Below are positions 52,478 through 61,949 of a DNA stretch of 64,000 nucleotides, piece after piece. Under the pieces are notes generated by a model. The model was not told the DNA's origin and made no database searches. It saw only the letters and a program-made list of their open reading frames with translations. The translations under genes and the position numbers were made by a program. The stretch covers positions 37,088-101,087 of the forward strand of contig JABAQZ010000022.1 in NCBI GenBank assembly GCA_019187405.1, read 5' to 3'. The DNA comes from Ignavibacteria bacterium. Its GTDB lineage: Bacteria > Bacteroidota > Ignavibacteria > Tepidaquicellales > Tepidaquicellaceae. The stretch's first letter is position 1. Every line of letters begins with the position of its first letter.

Positions 52478-53590
52478 TTATTTGATTAAAACCATTCGTT
52501 TAGTTTTTACAAACCTATCCGTCTCCAAAGTATAAAAATACACTCCGCTTGCGAAACTACTTCCGTTAAATTCATATTCATATCTTCCCACTGACAATTT
52601 CTCATTTACTAACTTCTTAACTTCTCTTCCAAGTATATCATAAACTGTTAACTTCACACTGCTTTCCTTAGGCAAGCTGAATTTTATCCTTGTCACAGGA
52701 TTGAAAGGATTCGGATAATTTTGTGAAAGACTATATTCTTCGGGTATCAATAATTCTATTTTATCTTTTTCGTTCTTATTGATTACTGAACCAAATACTT
52801 TATTAATATCAGAATTCACATCACTAACATGTTGAAAAGAAGAATTCGGATTCTTTACTTTGATTACTTCTTTAAGAATGTTTTTAGTTTTCAACTCATT
52901 TATTTCTTTTCTGTTGGCTTTTCCATCTATGATTTTCTTTTCAAGATCTTTAACTCTTTCTGTCTCTCTTACAAAACCGGATCGGAATGATGTCTGAATA
53001 TTTTTTCTGATATTCTTTCGATTGTCATTTGTAAATTTATTTTTATCATATTTATCAGTTGGGTCATCTGTAAAACTGTCTTCATCAAACCCATGACTTT
53101 TGTAGCCTCCGCTGCCTCCTGAGTTTTCAAGTAAACTTGTCGCGGCATAGTCCCAGCTCGCGATCAGTCCTTCATAATTATATGGATTTTGATTTACAAT
53201 TTCTTGAAAGCCCCCCATTGCAGATTCATATAACCCTAATGATACTTTACACTTCTGAATAAGATAGAATGAAGTCTTTATTAAGGATTCTTTTTCAGGA
53301 TTATACAATATTAAATTTTCGAAAAAAGATTTAAGATCTGATATTCTGTTACCGTTTTCATCCAATTTTATTTCTGCAAGATATAATTTAGAAAGAACAC
53401 TTATGTCCGATAAACTATCAACGAAGTCAGTTAAAAGAGCATAACAAAGTTCTGAAACTCTTTCATAATCCCTCTTTCTCAAATTAATGGAAATTGAATC
53501 CTCCAAACTCTTGACCGACAATATTTCGACCTTGTGAATTTCATTCATATTCTTAATCCCTCCTCCACTGCCTGATGATCCGGTGAACAA
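52478..53590 (-). CDS. C-terminal part of a split T9SS surface protein
   Basis: 370 residues starting MFTGSSGSGGGIKNMNEIHK, with no signal peptide. The region is helical and TPR-like (about residues 20-170), then charged, and it ends in a sorting domain (LSQNYPNPFNPVTRIKF to MVLIK). The same frame is open upstream past its ATG and reads NLGKGNFDSLFTGSSGSG, which would join the preceding 1139-residue protein if a run of six T (53620-53625 region) had five. It is therefore most likely the 3' part of one ~1510-codon gene rather than an independent gene. Confidence 0.7.
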   Translation of the reverse strand: MFTGSSGSGGGIKNMNEIHKVEILSVKSLEDSISINLRKRDYERVSELCYALLTDFVDSLSDISVLSKLYLAEIKLDENGNRISDLKSFFENLILYNPEKESLIKTSFYLIQKCKVSLGLYESAMGGFQEIVNQNPYNYEGLIASWDYAATSLLENSGGSGGYKSHGFDEDSFTDDPTDKYDKNKFTNDNRKNIRKNIQTSFRSGFVRETERVKDLEKKIIDGKANRKEINELKTKNILKEVIKVKNPNSSFQHVSDVNSDINKVFGSVINKNEKDKIELLIPEEYSLSQNYPNPFNPVTRIKFSLPKESSVKLTVYDILGREVKKLVNEKLSVGRYEYEFNGSSFASGVYFYTLETDRFVKTKRMVLIK

Positions 53591-53615
53591 AGAATCGAAA
53601 TTCCCTTTGCCCAGA

Positions 53616-56600
53616 TTAAAAAACTATCATGCCTTCAGATTCCTCATCGCCGCAATAATAAGGTTCAAAATTGAATTCAACCGGATCGGGAGGATCTGAA
53701 AATCCATATGTTACATTGTGCACTGCGGTAGTTTCAGTTTCTGAAACCATAAAGCAGTTAAGAGTTTCATCCAGAGCACCTTCATATACTAATTCCTCAT
53801 TAACACTTCCGGTAAGATGAAATGCATTCCCCGGATCATAATTTATCAAATCAAAGGTATTGTATCCGTAATCCAAATACAAAAAAGAGTTATCCGATTC
53901 AATACAAGCTGAATTTTCGCCTTCACAGGATATTGAATTGAGACCTCCGGTATATACAAATCCATTCGGGGACAAATTTGTATAAGATGAAGCATAGCAC
54001 AAAATTCCTTTGGAATCGTCCGCGCTTCCGATAATACTATTTCCGTAAATGTCCATCTCAGCCCAGAGAAGTATGATACCGTTTTTGTAACCGGTAATAT
54101 AATTTTCCTTAATTGCACCCCCGGCAACTCCGGATAAGAATATTGCATTCAGACTGTTCCCGCTGAAAGATTCAAATACATTTCCTTCAACAATCATAGG
54201 AAAGGTTATATAGCCGGATGTTGTGACGGATAATGCCGGCATATCTACGGTATCCATTTGAAAATGATTGTAATTTATGTAAGCTTCTTTTGCTCTTAAT
54301 TCAGACGTGTAATTAACTAAAATCCCACCAGTTTTTATGTCAAGGTCTGCTGTGAAATGACTTGAGCTAATACTTACATATTCACAGTCAATTAGTTGGA
54401 TAGCATACGTACTGTCAATAGGATACGGGGATATATTTTCAAAATAAGTTGTTGAAATTTCAACTTCGCTGCATCCATCTAAAAATAATCCTTTCCAAAA
54501 GCTTCCATTTTTTCCTCTTAAATAAACAGGCGAAGTTTCAGATAACGTGTTACCGGTATAAAAATCCCCGCCATCCATGTTTATCCTCGCAGAAGTGTTT
54601 GTAAAATTAATTGTTGTACCGGGTTTAATGTTTATGTTCTTTCCATTATTGTTTACTTCATTGTTACAGTCAAATTCAAATCCACCGCAATCTTCGTTTG
54701 TCACTAATGTTCCTCCTTCCTGCATGACAGGTGCAAGTTTGTAGAGCTTACCTTCACCGGGCTGGAATATTCCCATATCAATATAAATGTTAGAATCTTT
54801 ATCGAATGTCCTGATAACGGTATTTGTTTTTGCTTCAATGATCTTCCAGTTGTTAAAACCTGTAAGCTGCGATGAATCAAACTTTATTTTCAAAGTTCTC
54901 AGATCTCCATTATAGTTTATGTCTTCGGGCGTGCATCTTTTATTGACTGCCATAAAGTATTTGCTTTTGTCTAATGGTGCAATACTTGTATTGGAATTGA
55001 AAAATCCCAGCTCCCAGTATCTTGTCGAGTCTTCATTGGACGATGGATAATTGTCAGGTGGTGGTTGAGGATGCCTGTATATGCTTTTCAGATCAGATAC
55101 ATACTTAAAAGGTAATCCTTCCACATCAACAGTTCTGTTATCATCATGAACGAGACTGTTCTGATCGTAGATATATTTTCCAATCTTAATAAGCGAGCTG
55201 TCATGATTTTTCATACCAGTCCACTTATTTTGATTGTAGTAATTGTAATATCTTGGATCATTAAAATTCGATTGAAGCATTCCCCACAGGAAAAGTGAGT
55301 CTCCTGTTGATAAGTTAACTTTTTTTTCGCTGTTGTAGGCAAAATGAAAAATGTGCTTAGCTCCGTACGATAACGCCAGATAACACTGAAGGCTTATCTC
55401 TTCGTTTGTTGGTTCTCTAAGTGTAGGGTCTTGAAGCCCCGGGTCATTTAAAAAAGGATGCTCAAAATTATGTATTTGTGCAGCAAAGGAAAAAACGATA
55501 TTTTTATCTTTGGTAAAGTTCGATACATTTTTATATTGGCTTAAAATATTTCTACTTATAAGACTACCATTCAAAGATTGGTTGTAAACCCCTGCATTTG
55601 ACGCTTTTTGGTAATGTATAGTTCCCGGATATAAGCCGGAATTAGGAAGAGATAGATTATGCGGAATGGGTTCACTGTCGTAAATAGGATATTTATCCAC
55701 AAGCATTATATCCGTATTCACATTTTTATCATATAGTGAATTATAAAGTTCATCGTCATCCGGCAGATTCCTCAACCCGCTCCAATATCCCTTCGTGCAT
55801 TCTTCACACGTCACTGATATCAATCCCGTGTTTGTGTTAATGTTTTTTATTATTCTGTTAACTTCCGATATGCAGGGAATATTATTATAGAAATATTCAT
55901 CCATGTAGAAATATGCAAAACCTGAGTCATTGACTGAAAAAGCATTGACTTCTTCAAGAATCTTATGATTGAAAAAATATTTTCTAGGCTGACTTGCTGT
56001 TTCGAGTTGAGGATTAAATAAGAAATGCGCCCATTCATCTTCTACTCTCACATAATCAAGCCATACATCAACCTCGCCATACCAGTAAACTCTATAGTCC
56101 ACTTTCGAGTCAAATAAATTTTCTGTCCTGCCGGATGCATCTGCAACTGCACCTTGGGTTAAGTCTGTTGCTTTTATTGATAAAGGATAAATGTTAGGAT
56201 TTCCATCAAATCTGTACATTTCTAAATATCTCCCATTATATTCTCCGTTTTCATCCAAAAATGATTTTACTTTTAAAGTTTCAAATTGATTTATACTTGC
56301 AGAAAAATTCTGTATTTCCATTATAACTACTATTTTCTCCCAGTTATTCGGATCATTAGCGAAACTCTGAGGTATCCTCATTCTTGGTTTTATATACCAT
56401 CTGTAATCAGAGTACATTGATTTTCTGTCTGATGTCAGATGATTGTCAGTCACATCATTTACCTGTTCGAGATTTTCATATAGTGAATCCACCATAATTT
56501 GCGCCAGGTGGGTTCCTGTCTGACAATATCTTCCGCTTATGCCTGTTTCACCCTGCCAGGTTTCTCCCGCATAATAGCTGCCTCCTCCGTGCTTATAGCC

Positions 56601-57035
56601 GTATCCCGGTTTTTTTATATTTCCGACTAATTCGGCTCTGACGTATTCCGCCTGGTATGTGCTTTGCTGTCCGTAAGCAGGTCTTGATATTTTTTCCCTG
56701 CTAAGAAGCATTGAGCTCTCACCCAATGTCGAACTAAATTTACCAAGCATCGATTGCACGTTTGCTTTGTAAGTATCTAATGAATCATTAAATCCCCCCT
56801 GAAGATTAGTAGGATCTGTATCTGCTCCTTTTGTCATATAACCCTGCATTGCATTTAAGCTGAGGGATTTATAATCATTAAGAAAACCTGTGCTTGTAAA
56901 CTGTAACTCATACGGCAGATTGAAATAACCAATATAAAATTTGTCTTTCATTCTCGGGCTTTGACTGAATACCGGATCAAAAAACATCAAGATCATCAAA
57001 AAGAATAAAAAACTGTAAACATTTCTTCTTTTCAT
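53616..57035 (-). CDS. Large surface protein: TIM-barrel-like and beta-helix domains
   Basis: 1139 residues with a signal peptide (ending PVFSQ) and AAAGGAG before the ATG. Residues ~1-480 match the truncated paralogue at 49417-50805. Residues ~480-780 look glycosidase-like (ISLQCYLALSYGAKHIFHFA). From ~800 onward short repeats typical of a right-handed beta-helix occur (IQLIDCEYVSISSSHFTADL, GNVFESFSGNSLNAIFLSG). The chain ends at MIVF next to a homopolymer of T, and the next frame supplies the missing sorting domain. With a frameshift restored it would be exported by T9SS. A carbohydrate substrate is only a guess. Confidence 0.7.
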   Translation of the reverse strand: MKRRNVYSFLFFLMILMFFDPVFSQSPRMKDKFYIGYFNLPYELQFTSTGFLNDYKSLSLNAMQGYMTKGADTDPTNLQGGFNDSLDTYKANVQSMLGKFSSTLGESSMLLSREKISRPAYGQQSTYQAEYVRAELVGNIKKPGYGYKHGGGSYYAGETWQGETGISGRYCQTGTHLAQIMVDSLYENLEQVNDVTDNHLTSDRKSMYSDYRWYIKPRMRIPQSFANDPNNWEKIVVIMEIQNFSASINQFETLKVKSFLDENGEYNGRYLEMYRFDGNPNIYPLSIKATDLTQGAVADASGRTENLFDSKVDYRVYWYGEVDVWLDYVRVEDEWAHFLFNPQLETASQPRKYFFNHKILEEVNAFSVNDSGFAYFYMDEYFYNNIPCISEVNRIIKNINTNTGLISVTCEECTKGYWSGLRNLPDDDELYNSLYDKNVNTDIMLVDKYPIYDSEPIPHNLSLPNSGLYPGTIHYQKASNAGVYNQSLNGSLISRNILSQYKNVSNFTKDKNIVFSFAAQIHNFEHPFLNDPGLQDPTLREPTNEEISLQCYLALSYGAKHIFHFAYNSEKKVNLSTGDSLFLWGMLQSNFNDPRYYNYYNQNKWTGMKNHDSSLIKIGKYIYDQNSLVHDDNRTVDVEGLPFKYVSDLKSIYRHPQPPPDNYPSSNEDSTRYWELGFFNSNTSIAPLDKSKYFMAVNKRCTPEDINYNGDLRTLKIKFDSSQLTGFNNWKIIEAKTNTVIRTFDKDSNIYIDMGIFQPGEGKLYKLAPVMQEGGTLVTNEDCGGFEFDCNNEVNNNGKNINIKPGTTINFTNTSARINMDGGDFYTGNTLSETSPVYLRGKNGSFWKGLFLDGCSEVEISTTYFENISPYPIDSTYAIQLIDCEYVSISSSHFTADLDIKTGGILVNYTSELRAKEAYINYNHFQMDTVDMPALSVTTSGYITFPMIVEGNVFESFSGNSLNAIFLSGVAGGAIKENYITGYKNGIILLWAEMDIYGNSIIGSADDSKGILCYASSYTNLSPNGFVYTGGLNSISCEGENSACIESDNSFLYLDYGYNTFDLINYDPGNAFHLTGSVNEELVYEGALDETLNCFMVSETETTAVHNVTYGFSDPPDPVEFNFEPYYCGDEESEGMIVF

Positions 57036-57088
57036 TTTTTCGCTCCTTTATTTTTACTTAAAAATTGTATTCAAAAGTTTTTACTTTA

Positions 57089-58399
57089 CTATTTTAAATA
57101 AATCATTTTCTTAGTCTCATTATAAAGCAGACCCGAATTCTTATCGGTCACTTTCATTGAATAAAAATATGTCCCGCTGGAGAGTGACCTTCGGCTAAAG
57201 TCTAAAGCTATTTTATAGTTTCCCGTGGTCAACAATTCATTATCATAAATTTTTAATATTTCTTTACCTGTAATGTCATATACCATCAGACTTACAGATG
57301 AAGGATTTAAAACTGAAAATTTTATTGTAGTCTGAGGATTGAAAGGATTTGGATAGTTTTGTTCAAGTTTGAAACTAACAGGAATTTCTGTACTTGAGGG
57401 ATCTATCCCAACATAAGTAATTAATCCCCCTCCGTCTGTAGTGTGAGCTAACTCAAAAGCTCCGACCCAGCCGTTTAGAGTATCAGCCATTTCCAAAATT
57501 CCTGTTTGAACTAATGGTGTACTTTGCGTTCCCCACGATTGTCCTCCATTAACAGTTGCATACACTTTGAGGAAGGTTACTCCACTCCATCCCCTGAGCG
57601 AGTTCAAAAATTTTATGTCCGTGGCATTATACGTACTACTAAATCCAATTTGTTGAATCCAATTATTACCGCCGTTAGTTGTCTTTAAAATTTCACTTCC
57701 ACCAACATTTTGATCAAAAGAAATCCATCCCGTGTCCTTGTTTAAAAAGAATAAAGACAAGATATCTCCATTATTTCCATTTATCGTATTTATTGGTGTT
57801 GACCAATTTAACCCGCTGTTTGTCGTTTTGCTCATAAAACCACTGCTTAGCCACCAACCATAATATTCACCACCATAGTTTTGTTTCAAAAAGAATATTT
57901 GCTCTATTGTGAAAAAGTTTGTTGTGTAAATTCTCGTAATACTTGCTCCGCTGTTTGTAGTTCTCCAAATACCGGCAAAGCTTCCATCTGTTCCGCAAAA
58001 ATAACCTGTGTCATTATTGATGAAAGAAAGATTGGAAAAATAGTTTGATCCTGTATATAAAAGAACCCAATTGATTCCGCCATTTGTCGTTTTGGAGACT
58101 TGCCCGTTTGCTCCGATATGTCCTGTGGCAAATCCAAGTGTATCATAAAGAAATTCGAAATGCTCAAATTGGTCAGATCCGCTTTGTAAAATTATCCAGC
58201 TTTTTCCTGAATTAGTTGTCTTTATTAAATTTGTTGGACCATAAAGTGTTATCCATCCTGTTTTTGCATCTATAAATTCCATATCACTTATAGTTCCGCT
58301 AACAGGAAGTGTCTGCTCATACCACCCGGTCTGGGAATAGACTGGAGAGCAAAAAGGAATGGAAAAAATTATTGAGGCAAGTAGAATTGTTTTTTTCAC
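57089..58399 (-). CDS. Ycf48-like propeller protein with T9SS sorting domain, copy B
   Basis: 436 residues: signal peptide MKKTILLASIIFSIPFCSPV, propeller repeats (LIKTTNSGKSW, QVSKTTNGGINW, EILKTTNGGNNW) and sorting domain (LEQNYPNPFNPQTTIKF). It is highly similar to copy A. It precedes the large surface protein gene by 53 bp on the same strand, so the two are likely co-expressed and may form a surface complex. The divergence between copies A and B is confined to patches, which suggests gene conversion. Confidence 0.85.
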   Translation of the reverse strand: MKKTILLASIIFSIPFCSPVYSQTGWYEQTLPVSGTISDMEFIDAKTGWITLYGPTNLIKTTNSGKSWIILQSGSDQFEHFEFLYDTLGFATGHIGANGQVSKTTNGGINWVLLYTGSNYFSNLSFINNDTGYFCGTDGSFAGIWRTTNSGASITRIYTTNFFTIEQIFFLKQNYGGEYYGWWLSSGFMSKTTNSGLNWSTPINTINGNNGDILSLFFLNKDTGWISFDQNVGGSEILKTTNGGNNWIQQIGFSSTYNATDIKFLNSLRGWSGVTFLKVYATVNGGQSWGTQSTPLVQTGILEMADTLNGWVGAFELAHTTDGGGLITYVGIDPSSTEIPVSFKLEQNYPNPFNPQTTIKFSVLNPSSVSLMVYDITGKEILKIYDNELLTTGNYKIALDFSRRSLSSGTYFYSMKVTDKNSGLLYNETKKMIYLK

Positions 58400-58652
58400 G
58401 GGAAATATTCATTAGTATAAAAGTTAAAGCAAGTGTTCATTTTATTCAAGATAGAAGTAGATTTTGATTCAAACAAAATTACTCATATTTTTCTTTGATG
58501 CATCATGAAATTAATAAGTTTCAACCAAAATAGTTGTAAAATTTGGGAACGAATCAAAAAGAAAATAAGGATTATGAAAGAATATATTTCTGTATAAATG
58601 ATCAAAATCTTAATACTTGTGAATATTATTAATAAATTAAATCTTCCTTAAA

Positions 58653-58712
58653 TGACTGTCACGCGGGTGGTCGTCCCCCGAATGCTCGGGGGAAGTCCCG
58701 TCGATTCCGCAA
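58653..58712 (+). pseudogene. Degenerate tRNA-Asp 3' end with hairpin in the T-arm, copy 2
   Basis: TGACTGTCAC, the anticodon-arm part, is followed by GCGGG and then the same 45 bp found at 49255-49299, ending in the tRNA 3' strand GTCGATTCCGCAA. The T-arm is replaced by the CCCCCGA/TCGGGGG hairpin. Confidence 0.8.
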
Positions 58713-58720
58713 AAGAAAAA

Positions 58721-58753
58721 CCCTTTATGTAAATAATCCATAAAGGGTTTTTT
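58721..58753 (+). terminator. Terminator after the third tRNA-Asp remnant
   Basis: CCCTTTATG and CATAAAGGG form a perfect 9-bp stem followed by a T-run, in the same position relative to the tRNA end as the terminators at 14332 and 48956. Confidence 0.85.
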
Positions 58754-58840
58754 TATTTATTAATAATAGTCAGCAATAAATTTCTGGGAACGATTTAAGT
58801 AATAAAATGCTCTGATCCTTCTTATTAAAGTTGTGCAAAA

Positions 58841-61702
58841 TTATTTTATCAAAATCATCCGCATAGTTTTTAAGAATCCTTCTGTTTCAAGCTTATAGAA
58901 ATAAACTCCCGAAGAAAAATTAACAGCATTCCAGTCAGTGGAGTAAACACCGGCATTCAAATTTTCGTTGACAAGCGTTTCAACTAATCTTCCGAGATTG
59001 TCATATACTTTAAGACTTACAAATCCGTTTTGCTTCAAAGCAAATTTTATATTTGTTACGGGATTGAATGGATTCGGAAAATTCTGATAGAGTTCGTAAT
59101 TATCAGGAACTGATGAAGTTACATTGTTGATTCCCACAATATCCGGAGATATTGCGATGCCGTTAATGCCTGCGATACCGACTGAGCCGATCAGAGAGCC
59201 TGTACCGTTTGATGTATCAATAGTAATAAGCGAGTTAACAGTTACGCCGACGCCTTTTATTCCATATAGCTTGCCTAACTTATCAAATGCCAGATCAGAA
59301 TTGGGAGTTTGTCCTGTATTTCCTATTAACTGTGAAGATGCATTCTGCTTATTGATTTTATAAACACCACCTGTAGCGGACATTCCCCACATCTGACCGT
59401 TAACAGGATTAATGGAAAGACCAAGAAGACTTGGAATTGTGGAATTACCAATAGTCAGCGTATCTCCGGAATTTATATTGTACTTATAAATTTTGCCGTC
59501 GCTCGATGAACAATACAGTTCATCATTGAGATCAAAAGCAATAGCTCTTAAATTTGCAAAAGGAATTACTTTATACAAATATGCATCACCGCCTGTTGCA
59601 TTTACTCTGACAAGATTCGAAGCCGGACTTCCAGTGTTAATTGCAAAAAGTTTTCCAGTGGAAGGATGAACACTGACTCCGTTTAGCTGTGTAAATCCTG
59701 ATGCGCCAAGAGTTGTGCCCGAACCGGTACCTGAATTTATCGAAAGCACACTACCTCCAGACTGTGCGCCTGTAACGCCGTATATTAAATTACTGCTGAC
59801 CGGATTAATTGCAAAACCTTTTGCTCTTAGATGAACTTTCTTAACGGGATTAGCAGGATCATTGCTTGCAATTTGCATTGAATCTCTTTTAACGCCTGCT
59901 GAAGAAGGTACAAATCTGACTTTCAACAGTATCGAATCTCCAAAATTGAGAGTTACCGGAAGCGAAGGAAGATTAAGAATTTGAAATTCATTATTAGTAC
60001 TATTGATTGAATTTATGTTCAATGCAGTGTTCCCGAAATTTAGTATTTTTACTGTATGAGTATCGCTAACGGTTCCAACTTCAATATTACCATAGCTGAG
60101 AGAATCAATATTTGTATGTATACTTGCATTTGAATATGGAATAAGCCGGACATTTCCAACCCACACACCCCAGTTATTATTAAGGTCTGCATATTCTGTA
60201 TGGATATAAAATTCATCGCCGGAAGGCGTCAGCCAGCTGCCCATGTAATCGCCCCATCTGTTACTCGAACCGGAATTAATGATTGTTCCTTTTCCTGATT
60301 GAAGAATGCTGCTTGGATTAAATGTATTTGGTGGATCTGTGTTAAGTCTTGAAGTATATTGAGCTCCGATGTATTCAAAAGTTCCCGAGCGTGAATAAGT
60401 AACCAGCACATTTTGATTTTGATCAACCATCAATGCAGGATATGAATAGTAGTAATCAGGTGCGCCGAAAACTACATCTTGTTCAGCAGTGTTGGTAGCC
60501 ACATTGATTTTGTAGTATTTAAAACCCGAATAATTTCCGTTTCTCACTGCATGAACTGCATGAAGAAAACCATTTCTATAAACAGGTTCGTTTCGGAATC
60601 CGGAAGTTCCGCCGGCAGTAATAGTAACAGTTGTTCCTTGCTGACCTGAAGAAGGGGGCGGAGTATATGTTGTAACAGGAACAGCAACGCCTGTCATTGA
60701 AGGAGAGGACAAAGGGTTAATGAGTTTGTAAAGAGAAACGTAAGTTCCTGTTCCCACATTAGCATTGCAGATAAGATAAAATTCAGATGGAGTGCCGAAA
60801 GTTATTCCCGGACGGATACCGAAGTTGGTACTGAAGTTTGAAGCATCTTTAATATCCCAAATATCGAACCAGTTAACCGGACCTGCGTTATTTGCATAGA
60901 GCATTGATTTGTTAATTATTCTCAAAGTTGAATAAATGAAAGAGCTGCTGCTGATTGTAAACCCGTTGCCTGTAATATACAGGGCATTTTGATCGAATCC
61001 TACACCTTGATAATCTCTCCATAGGTCTACAGGAGTTGAGCCGTTTAAGTCTGTCCTCATTGCATAATTCACCCACTGGCCGATTGGGATAGAATCGTCG
61101 GAGACAGAAATTACATCATAAGCTAGAGGACCGATTGGGGGAGTAATCCAAGTCATAATCCATCTTTTGGCAAAATGGTCATAGGCAATTTTCGGATCGG
61201 AAACAGAACTGCCGATGCCGAGTCCGAGAGATGAAAGCCATGATGATGCGTTAATTGTCTGAATGACATTTCCGTTGATGTCCCAGATACGGAATGTAGA
61301 GTTAACAGCTCCGATGACATGAGTCGGACCGACAGCAATATGCGCATCAGGAGGAAGATACGCTGTTCTTGGTACACCCGGATAATTTTTAACGAGAAGA
61401 GAAGGTGCAGGAGGAGGATTGTCGGTATTTACCGATAAATCACGGCAGAAGTTTGAGCCTTCTGGTCCAGTTGCCTTTATTTTATTAATGTAATCTGGAT
61501 ACAATTCAGGGTAACCCTCATTTTGATTTCCTTTGACGAGATAGGGGGGAAGCGGATTTTCGGGCATTTCATCGCTGAAGTTCTGAGTAGAAACGATGAC
61601 ACCTCCTGCTACTGATCCGGCAGCGGGACCCTGATAAAGTTGAGAAAAAGACATTCTTACAAAAAGAAGAATAGCAAAAATCGATAAAGTTAATGTTTTC
61701 AA
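58841..61702 (-). CDS. Large T9SS-sorted protein with choice-of-anchor-D-like domain
   Basis: 953 residues with signal peptide (MKTLTLSIFAILLFVRMSFS). The first ~530 residues include PRTAYLPPDAHIAVGPTHVI, seen in secreted proteins of this group. Residues ~535-640 form an Ig-like ASH/HYDIN-type domain (LSYGNIEVGTVSDTHTVKIL, LKVRFVPSSAGVKRDSMQIA). A propeller-like segment (TLGASGFTQLNGVSVHPSTG) follows, and the C-terminus is a sorting domain (LYQNFPNPFNPVTNIKF to MRMILIK). Probably a cell-surface or secreted structural protein; no catalytic motif seen. Confidence 0.8.
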   Translation of the reverse strand: MKTLTLSIFAILLFVRMSFSQLYQGPAAGSVAGGVIVSTQNFSDEMPENPLPPYLVKGNQNEGYPELYPDYINKIKATGPEGSNFCRDLSVNTDNPPPAPSLLVKNYPGVPRTAYLPPDAHIAVGPTHVIGAVNSTFRIWDINGNVIQTINASSWLSSLGLGIGSSVSDPKIAYDHFAKRWIMTWITPPIGPLAYDVISVSDDSIPIGQWVNYAMRTDLNGSTPVDLWRDYQGVGFDQNALYITGNGFTISSSSFIYSTLRIINKSMLYANNAGPVNWFDIWDIKDASNFSTNFGIRPGITFGTPSEFYLICNANVGTGTYVSLYKLINPLSSPSMTGVAVPVTTYTPPPSSGQQGTTVTITAGGTSGFRNEPVYRNGFLHAVHAVRNGNYSGFKYYKINVATNTAEQDVVFGAPDYYYSYPALMVDQNQNVLVTYSRSGTFEYIGAQYTSRLNTDPPNTFNPSSILQSGKGTIINSGSSNRWGDYMGSWLTPSGDEFYIHTEYADLNNNWGVWVGNVRLIPYSNASIHTNIDSLSYGNIEVGTVSDTHTVKILNFGNTALNINSINSTNNEFQILNLPSLPVTLNFGDSILLKVRFVPSSAGVKRDSMQIASNDPANPVKKVHLRAKGFAINPVSSNLIYGVTGAQSGGSVLSINSGTGSGTTLGASGFTQLNGVSVHPSTGKLFAINTGSPASNLVRVNATGGDAYLYKVIPFANLRAIAFDLNDELYCSSSDGKIYKYNINSGDTLTIGNSTIPSLLGLSINPVNGQMWGMSATGGVYKINKQNASSQLIGNTGQTPNSDLAFDKLGKLYGIKGVGVTVNSLITIDTSNGTGSLIGSVGIAGINGIAISPDIVGINNVTSSVPDNYELYQNFPNPFNPVTNIKFALKQNGFVSLKVYDNLGRLVETLVNENLNAGVYSTDWNAVNFSSGVYFYKLETEGFLKTMRMILIK

Positions 61703-61885
61703 GTATAATTAAATTAATTTTTGTCAATATACAAATAATAGAGGATTATTTAAATTCTAAGGAGATAAATGGAAGAGCATGAAATAAATAAGTTTCAATT
61801 ATTTTTCAAAAGAAACCGAAATATTTCAATTTAATGCAAACCTTCGGAAAGAAAATTCAATTTAATAAAATTACATTAGACTAAA

Positions 61886-61916
61886 TTGATTAAATTCAAA
61901 ATAAAACTTACATTTA
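61886..61916 (+). promoter_or_regulatory. Bacteroidetes-type promoter
   Basis: TTG at 61886-61888, 20 bp, then TACATTTA at 61909-61916, near the TAnnTTTG consensus. It lies 33 bp before the ATG at 61950, which also has AAAGGAG upstream. Confidence 0.5.
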
Positions 61917-61949
61917 CAATAAATTGAAATATTAAGAAAGGAGTTTAGG

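Larger units (their letters stand above)
58545..58796 (+). repeat. GGGAACGA-type repeats on both sides of the third tRNA-Asp remnant
   Basis: GGGAACGAATC begins at 58545, 108 bp before the remnant. An exact GGGAACGATTT lies at 58786-58796, 74 bp after it. The spacings match those of the right and left ends of the island (109 and 73 bp), so this site has both arms. Confidence 0.55.
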
